This document shows, in pieces, positions 58,918 to 64,000 of a stretch of DNA of 64,000 nucleotides. A model generated the notes under the pieces. That model worked only from the letters and a program-made list of their open reading frames with translations. It was not told where the DNA came from and ran no database searches. A program made the position numbers and the translations under genes. Source of the stretch: Streptomyces sp. CB02923 (lineage in GTDB: Bacteria; Actinomycetota; Actinomycetes; Streptomycetales; Streptomycetaceae); the NCBI RefSeq assembly GCF_001905005.1, contig NZ_LWKZ01000023.1, forward strand, positions 1,164,908-1,228,907, read 5' to 3'. Positions within the stretch are counted from its first letter, which is position 1; each line of letters opens with the position of its first letter.

Positions 58918-60210
58918 GTGCTGAGGGCCGGGCGGTGGATGGACTTCGGCCGCTACAACGCCCGCTGTAACGCCCGCGGTAGGGGCGGCGGTGACGTCCT
59001 CGGCTGCGGGATCGGGCGCATGGTGGCGGGGCTGCAGTCCTCGCCCCGCTCCGGGCGGGGCATCGCTGCCCGTCTGCGTTTCCTGGGCGCTTTTGAAGCC
59101 GGCTACGCGGCCATGGAACGCGCCGGTGCCGGCGTCACGGCCCGTGCCCTGTACGCGTGGCTGGCCGGGGAGCGCTCGCCGAATGCGGCCCACGGCAAGC
59201 TGCTGGATGAGGCGTACTGGGACCTGCGGCGCCGCAACGTCGCCGCGGGCCTCAAACGCCGGCTGATGGCGCGGGGCGGGACCCGCATCGAGATCAATCC
59301 GGTTGGCCAAACCCGCGTCGAGGCCCGCCACCAGCGCGGCCTGACCACCCGTCGTCCGACCGTCCGTCCCCGCTTCCGGGACGCCGCTGTCGGTGCGTGG
59401 CTTGCTGGTGACGCCGCTGCCTTGGACCGGGTCTGGGGCGATCTGCCCCCGGCCCGGGTTCGGACTGCGACGCCTACTGCCACGTCTGCTCTCTCGGCTG
59501 GGCCTCTGATTCCCCGGCCGCTTCGCCAGGGCCCGTCGCCGTTGCACGGGCAGGCTCTCGCGGCTCCTGGCAGAGCAGCCGGTGCCGGGTTCGGTGACCG
59601 GCCGGGGGCGGTGCCGGGCCGGGTACCGCTGGGAGTTGCGCGCCGGCGGGGCCGCGGGGCCGCCGTGCCGGATACCGGCGGGTGCGGCCGCTGCCTGCGG
59701 GCCGCGCGCCGTGCGGGCGGCGGCATCTGGGCCCGGCGGTGCCGCTTCCTTCCCTGCCGGAAGGAGGCTGTTGTTCCGTGCCGGGAAGAAGGCGGCGGTC
59801 ATCGGCGTCACGCCCGTGACCGCCCAGGGGCAGCCGAGTGCGTCGCCGTCGTAGGGCCCGTGGCCGGTGCGGGAGGGGCCCGCCGGGCCGGGGGTCCCAC
59901 CTGTTGCCGTCGCACCGGGTGCACTGGAGGGTGTGCGATTGCCTGTCCCGGCCCGGAACGGTGGCCCGGCCGTCCGGGCAGCCGCACCGCAGTGCGTCTT
60001 CCCGTTCCCGCTGCTCCCGCTGCTCACCGCCGTTCCTGTTCGTGCCGGGGGCCGTCTGCCGTGGCATCCCTGTCCTTTGCCGTGGCATGCTCGCCTGACT
60101 GGATCCGGCTGTTCACCTCTGCGCAGCTGCCCCTGCCTGGAAACCGGCCGGCCGCTCCAAAAGACTGGCTCAGGAGTACCGGAAGACGTGTTCAGGAGCA
60201 AAAGCCCTGA
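58918..60210 (+). CDS. Putative helix-turn-helix protein, only the first half convincing
   Basis: The frame is open for 430 codons, but only about residues 35-185 look like real protein: 'GRGIAARLRFLGAFEAGYAA', 'GVTARALYAWLAGERSPNAA', 'AYWDLRRRNVAAGLKRRLMA' and 'GTRIEINPVGQTRVEARHQ'. The second block resembles a helix-turn-helix. The layout recalls small DNA-binding proteins of actinomycete plasmids or chromosome ends, a weak comparison. After 'ALDRVWGDLPPA' the sequence becomes Arg/Gly/Cys-rich and noise-like, so the true end is probably near 59470 and was lost by frameshift. Start could be GTG 58918, ATG 58939 or a later ATG. Confidence 0.45.
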   Translation: MLRAGRWMDFGRYNARCNARGRGGGDVLGCGIGRMVAGLQSSPRSGRGIAARLRFLGAFEAGYAAMERAGAGVTARALYAWLAGERSPNAAHGKLLDEAYWDLRRRNVAAGLKRRLMARGGTRIEINPVGQTRVEARHQRGLTTRRPTVRPRFRDAAVGAWLAGDAAALDRVWGDLPPARVRTATPTATSALSAGPLIPRPLRQGPSPLHGQALAAPGRAAGAGFGDRPGAVPGRVPLGVARRRGRGAAVPDTGGCGRCLRAARRAGGGIWARRCRFLPCRKEAVVPCREEGGGHRRHARDRPGAAECVAVVGPVAGAGGARRAGGPTCCRRTGCTGGCAIACPGPERWPGRPGSRTAVRLPVPAAPAAHRRSCSCRGPSAVASLSFAVACSPDWIRLFTSAQLPLPGNRPAAPKDWLRSTGRRVQEQKP

Positions 60211-60236
60211 GCGAGTCTTCGCGTCCGAGTGCCGGC

Positions 60237-62459
60237 TCAGCCGTCGGCTGCCGTGCGGCCGCGCCGCTGAAGCCGGGATGTGCCCCCGAACGGACGGCCG
60301 AACCGTTGATCACCGGTGGCCCGGCGGGCGTCCGCGGCTGCGGCGGCGGTTTGCGGGGATGCGTCGGCTGCCTGCTCCACGGTGGGGCGGTGGGTGCTCC
60401 AGGCGGCGTCCGCCGAAGCCCGCACCGGCTTGGCCGGCCCGGGGGATACAGGCTCTGCTGTCCCGGCGTCCACGGTCAGGGTCTGCAGCCGGGCATCAGG
60501 GCCGATGGTGGCGATGACCAGGCGGCCGGCGCTGTCGAGCGCGGTGGCCGGTGCGTGGATGTAGGGGCCTCCGCCGAGCGGGGTCCACCGCTGGTGCAAG
60601 GGGCTTGCGTCCAGGGGCTGGCGGCTCAGGGCCAGGGTGCCGTCGTCGCGCCGCTGGACCAGAGCGACTGTGGTGCCGCCGGGCAGAGCCGTGGCGGCGA
60701 CCGGACCGTAGCCGGGGGTGGTGTCCAGGAGGTGGGGCTGGGCATTCCAGGGACCGTCGGGCTCGTGCTGGCGGTGTGCCAGCAGCCACCCCGTACCGGG
60801 CTGCCGGGAGATCATCAGCAGCCGTCCGCCGGTCTCTTCCAGGAGGGTCACCGGTCCGGCGGGGCGGGGCAGCAGGGTGGCGTAGTCCCGTAGTACGGTC
60901 CCGCCGGGCTCCTGCTGGTACCAGCGCAGCATGCCGGTGCGGGTGGTGGCGTAGATCTCGGTGTGGCCGCTTCGCTTGGTCACCGCCGTGGCGCCTTCAA
61001 GGGTGCCGCCGAACAGGTCCTGCCAGGGCCCCCAGCCCGGGCCGGCGGCGGTGCGGGCGCTGAGCCCCGTACCGGAGTTGCGCACGATGACCTGGAGGCC
61101 GCCGGACGCGGTGACGGCGGCCAGGGGCAGGCCCAGCGCACGCCGCCGGACGGCGTTGCCGTCGTCGTGCGGGCTGCCCAGGTACTGCCAGGTGCCGAAC
61201 TCGCCGTCCGGGACCTCCTGGGCCAGGTGCATGATCTCGCGCCGGTGGTCCTCGGGGTCGGGTGCGACGAGGGCGCGGGCCGCCACCAGGTGCAGGCGCC
61301 CCTGCCCGTCACGCACGGTCTCCAGCCGCGGCAGGCAGCGCCCCTGGTCGTCGGCGGGCCAGTCGCCCACGGGAACGGGGCCGCTCCAGGTCTCGCCCCC
61401 GGGGGTGTCCTGGGTCCACATGTGCGGGCGGCCGCCGAGGACGGCGAAGGCCGTCAGACGCCCGTCCTCGCGTCGCTGGAGCCAGTTGGTGGTGCCACGC
61501 CAGCGGTGGGTGGTGCTCTGACCGTAGTAGCGGTTGAAGGCCCGGTTGCCCAGGGGCCGGTCGCCGCACTCACCCGGGCCCTTGAGGCACTGGTGCCCGT
61601 CCTCGCCGCCGTAGACGGCAAGGTAGCCGAACTTCTCGGCGGCGGCCTGGGCGCTGAGGTTGTCGGGCTGGAGCTTGTTGCAGTACCCGGTGTAGCTCTC
61701 CACCGCCGGCCGGTGGGCCGCGTCAAGCTGCTCGTAGGCGCGCAGCGCGGCCAGGGAGAAGAGGGCCGTCGCGGTGTGGTCGCTGTTGTCGCAGTAGGCG
61801 GCCGTGCCGGTGGCCGCGTTGTAGGCCGTACGGTCCGGGTCGGGGTTCATCACGCGTACGACGGCGGGCCGGTAGGCGCAGAGGATGTCGGTGAGCGTGG
61901 CGATGAGGCCCGCACGGCTCAGCGCCCGGCCGTCGTGCGACGCGGGGATGGGACTGCCGGCAGGGCGCAGGGTGGCCAGTTCTGCGATCTTCTCCGACCA
62001 GAGGCTGAGGATCTTCTGCTCGGGCAGGGCCACGCACGTACGCAGATTGAGGAAGATCAGCGTGATGTGCCCGTCGTCGAGGGTGGCCGTCTCGGCGGTG
62101 ACGCCTTCGCGTACGCAGACGCGGGTACGGGTCCAGGCCGCGCGCCTGCTGCCGGTGTGCATGGCGGCGTAGGCGGCGCGGATGCCGTGCTGGCGGGCCG
62201 CGGTGTATCCCGGGTAGTCGGGCTCGGTGGTCTTGCGGGCCGCATCGTCGGTGGCGAGGTTGTACCCGTCGGACTCGCCGGTGGTCAGATAGACGCTGAC
62301 GACGGGCAAGCCCGCACGGACGGTGTGCAGCAGATCGGGCGACATGAAGTACAGGTCGTCGTCGGTGTGCGCGCAGATCTGCAGATGCGGGGCCGGACCG
62401 TCCTGGCCGTCGGGACGGCTGGGGAAGGCGGAGGTCACAGGGCGCCGGAAGAGACGCAT
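60237..62459 (-). CDS. PIG-L family deacetylase fused to a C-terminal beta-propeller-like region
   Basis: A 740-residue protein. Residues about 25-260 form a PIG-L/LmbE zinc deacetylase: the first zinc motif reads 'ICAHTDDDLYFMSPDL' (usually HPDD), 'VVSVYLTTGESDGYN' follows, and a further His is in 'NSDHTATALFSLA'. Residues from about 310 to 690 contain repeated units ending in 'WQDLFGG', 'RLTAFAVLGG', 'GGLQVIVRNS', 'RLVIATIGPD', typical of PLL-like/DUF346 propellers that bind carbohydrate. The enzyme probably deacetylates an N-acetyl sugar or related amide. No clear signal peptide. It lies 125 nt after the acyltransferase gene on the same strand. The last 50 residues are low-complexity. Confidence 0.87.
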   Translation of the reverse strand: MRLFRRPVTSAFPSRPDGQDGPAPHLQICAHTDDDLYFMSPDLLHTVRAGLPVVSVYLTTGESDGYNLATDDAARKTTEPDYPGYTAARQHGIRAAYAAMHTGSRRAAWTRTRVCVREGVTAETATLDDGHITLIFLNLRTCVALPEQKILSLWSEKIAELATLRPAGSPIPASHDGRALSRAGLIATLTDILCAYRPAVVRVMNPDPDRTAYNAATGTAAYCDNSDHTATALFSLAALRAYEQLDAAHRPAVESYTGYCNKLQPDNLSAQAAAEKFGYLAVYGGEDGHQCLKGPGECGDRPLGNRAFNRYYGQSTTHRWRGTTNWLQRREDGRLTAFAVLGGRPHMWTQDTPGGETWSGPVPVGDWPADDQGRCLPRLETVRDGQGRLHLVAARALVAPDPEDHRREIMHLAQEVPDGEFGTWQYLGSPHDDGNAVRRRALGLPLAAVTASGGLQVIVRNSGTGLSARTAAGPGWGPWQDLFGGTLEGATAVTKRSGHTEIYATTRTGMLRWYQQEPGGTVLRDYATLLPRPAGPVTLLEETGGRLLMISRQPGTGWLLAHRQHEPDGPWNAQPHLLDTTPGYGPVAATALPGGTTVALVQRRDDGTLALSRQPLDASPLHQRWTPLGGGPYIHAPATALDSAGRLVIATIGPDARLQTLTVDAGTAEPVSPGPAKPVRASADAAWSTHRPTVEQAADASPQTAAAAADARRATGDQRFGRPFGGTSRLQRRGRTAADG

Positions 62460-62584
62460 GGCAGGCTGGGCCTTTCACGGAAAGAAGCAGGAAACGAAAG
62501 AGGCGGAACGGGCGGTCTTCGGCCTCCGCGGCGGGCGCGCGCCCGCCGCGGGCGGCTGCCGGGCCGGACTTGGTGCCGGCGGGC

Positions 62585-63733
62585 TCAGCCCAGCGGGCCG
62601 CGTGCCCGCGCCGCGGCCCGCAGCAGATGACGCTTGAGCCATTTCGACAGCGGTCGCTCGACGAAGCGGTGCACCAGCCAGGACACCGTCAGCAGCACGC
62701 CCGTCGTCACCGCGAGCACCGCGTACGGGGACAGGTGCGGCTCCAGACCACCGATGATCTTCCGGCCGATGTTCTGGTGCAGCAGATACAGCGGATAGGT
62801 CAGCGCCCCCGCATACGGCAGCCAGCGCCAAGTGATCCAGGAGAGCTTTCCGAGGGCCGCCAGCGCCATCACCCCGAAGCACAGGGCGAGGATCAGCACC
62901 ACCGGCCAGAACGGGACCGGGTGGCCGCCGAGGTAACCGGGAACATGCGACCAGGAGGACCGGATGAAAGGCAGAGAGGCGCAGAAACAGACCAGTACCA
63001 GGCCCGTGAGCAGCAGATCGGGGCCGAAGCGGTACATCAGGTAAAAGGCGATGCCCGCGATGAAGTACCAGCTGTAGTCCGGCATCACCAGCAGCCGCAC
63101 CGGTCCGTCGTCGTATCCGGCGAAGACCGCCCCCGCCACCACCCACACCCAGCAGAACGCCAGCACCCGCCGGTAGGTCAGTCCCCACCACGCCAGCGCC
63201 GCGAACAGCAGGTAGAAGCGCAGCTCCGCGAAGAGCGTCCAGTAGACCCCGTCCATGTGCTCCACGCCCACCGGCTCCTGCAGCATGGTGAGGTTGGTGA
63301 GCACGTCGTGCCACCTCGGCGGGCTGTCCCCGAGCGGGGAGAGGAACAGCACCGTGGCCGTGGCCAGTACCGCGAACCAGTACGCCGGGAACAGCCGCGT
63401 GACACGCGAGGTGAAGAAGGCACCGACCGACTTCCCCCAGCAGCTCATACAGATGACGAACCCGCTGATCAGGAAGAAGAGCTGCACCCCGAGCCAGCCG
63501 TACGCCAGGACCGGGAAGGCCGTGGGGAACATGGCCTTGGGCTCGGCCGCCCACGCTCCGGGGCGGTCCACGAGGTGGTACGCCATGACCGCGAGCGCGG
63601 CCAGCAACCGCAGCCCGTCCAGAGCGAATATCCGTGCCGGCCGGCCGGGCCGCGTGGCGCCCTCGGCTGAAACGGCGATGTCGTCCAGGCGCCGGGGGCG
63701 GACCAGGTCCTGCGCCGTCTTTGTGCTTTCCAC
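62585..63733 (-). CDS. Acyltransferase-3 family membrane protein
   Basis: A 382-residue integral membrane O-acyltransferase of the OafA/YrhL type with about ten membrane segments. The conserved N-terminal block is 'RIFALDGLRLLAALAVMAYH', with the catalytic-region His, then 'GWLGVQLFFLISGFVICMS', 'RVTRLFPAYWFAVL' and the C-terminal 'YAGALTYPLYLLHQNIG' and 'RFVERPLSKWL'. Such enzymes acylate sugars or antibiotics at the membrane. The GTG at 63733 gives a normal cytoplasmic N-terminus; the frame continues 22 codons upstream into an AT-rich stretch. It precedes the PIG-L gene, so deacetylation and acylation of the same glycan or metabolite may be linked. Confidence 0.87.
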   Translation of the reverse strand: MESTKTAQDLVRPRRLDDIAVSAEGATRPGRPARIFALDGLRLLAALAVMAYHLVDRPGAWAAEPKAMFPTAFPVLAYGWLGVQLFFLISGFVICMSCWGKSVGAFFTSRVTRLFPAYWFAVLATATVLFLSPLGDSPPRWHDVLTNLTMLQEPVGVEHMDGVYWTLFAELRFYLLFAALAWWGLTYRRVLAFCWVWVVAGAVFAGYDDGPVRLLVMPDYSWYFIAGIAFYLMYRFGPDLLLTGLVLVCFCASLPFIRSSWSHVPGYLGGHPVPFWPVVLILALCFGVMALAALGKLSWITWRWLPYAGALTYPLYLLHQNIGRKIIGGLEPHLSPYAVLAVTTGVLLTVSWLVHRFVERPLSKWLKRHLLRAAARARGPLG

Positions 63734-64000
63734 CCCGTTGTTTCTCTTTCCAGTGAGCAAGTCATACCAAAACAAATAGAACTTGCATATCCTACACATC
63801 GGGACGGTAAGCCCCCTGACAGACAGTCGGGACGTCAGTCACGACGGCGCCGGGCCGGGATTGGCCGGGACTCTGGTACCGGGCAGCAGGCGGGCACCGC
63901 GGGCACCGCGGGCGCTGCAGGAGATGCCTTTGCGGACGGGGCGCCCACACCGGCAGGTGAACGCCGATAGCGCCTGCGCGACGGGCCCCGGACCCGGGCG
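63734..64000. other. Upstream region of the acyltransferase gene to the window end
   Basis: No gene can be supported. The part 63745-63800 is AT-rich for this genome (for example AAAACAAATAGAACTTGCATA), probably the promoter region of the acyltransferase-PIG-L pair. The final 100 nt are GC-rich, with short GCACCGCGG repeats. Confidence 0.5.

Overview
The window comes from a high-GC actinomycete, almost certainly Streptomyces or a close relative. The signs are strong G/C in third codon positions, many GTG starts behind GGAGG-type ribosome binding sites, dense ATGA/TGATG gene overlaps, rare TTA leucine codons, and typical families (TetR, TPR-NTPase, SbnA/SbnB, SMI1/KNR4). No tRNA, rRNA, CRISPR array, integrase or transposase was found.

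The core (about 5-37 kb) is a biosynthetic locus in several transcription units. Minus-strand unit 1 (17.4 to 9.3 kb) has SbnB- and SbnA-like enzymes for L-2,3-diaminopropionate (Dap), a free-standing NRPS A-T protein and a C-A-T-TE NRPS. Behind a strong hairpin come an ornithine/aspartate-type carbamoyltransferase and PanD (beta-alanine supply). After a second hairpin come an ATP-grasp ligase and an MFS exporter. The main reading is that Dap is carbamoylated to 3-ureidoalanine (albizziine), a glutamine isostere. This fits the A-domain pocket of the C-A-T-TE enzyme, which I read as glutamine-like.

Minus-strand unit 2 (23.7 to 17.9 kb) is an A-T-thioester reductase NRPS followed by two P450s with abnormal I-helix motifs, and it ends in a nested hairpin. 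Upstream of it lie a PPOX-type flavoprotein gene, a hemopexin-repeat gene, an ATP-grasp-like gene and a second MFS gene.

The plus-strand operon (29.3-37.3 kb) is the most unusual part. Eight tightly packed genes encode an acylating aldehyde dehydrogenase, a 4-hydroxy-2-oxoacid aldolase, a JmjC/cupin-8 oxygenase, an alpha-oxoamine synthase, a CitE/HpcH-type lyase, an ornithine-cyclodeaminase-type reductase, a second ATP-grasp-like protein and a MaoC dehydratase. CitE-type aldolase, MaoC and alpha-oxoamine synthase together recall the ketomemicin logic for carbonylmethylene (ketomethylene) pseudopeptide bonds. The DmpF/DmpG-like pair and the JmjC enzyme are extra. The operon ends in a tandem array of small hairpins that starts at the last stop codon.

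From 37.5 to 53.7 kb the content is mostly housekeeping or accessory: aminopeptidase P, a nitrilase-family hydrolase, a lipoprotein, a methyltransferase, an anion transporter, glycerate kinase, a decayed methyltransferase, and a TetR-PhyH-flavin oxidase group that shares a visible operator. This stretch is rich in short tandem repeats, several with a 21-bp unit. From 53.7 to about 60 kb coding density falls, with a G/T-rich spacer, a GlxA-type regulator broken at a run of 12 G, and stretches without convincing genes. The window ends with a PIG-L deacetylase fused to a beta-propeller-like region and an acyltransferase-3 membrane protein.
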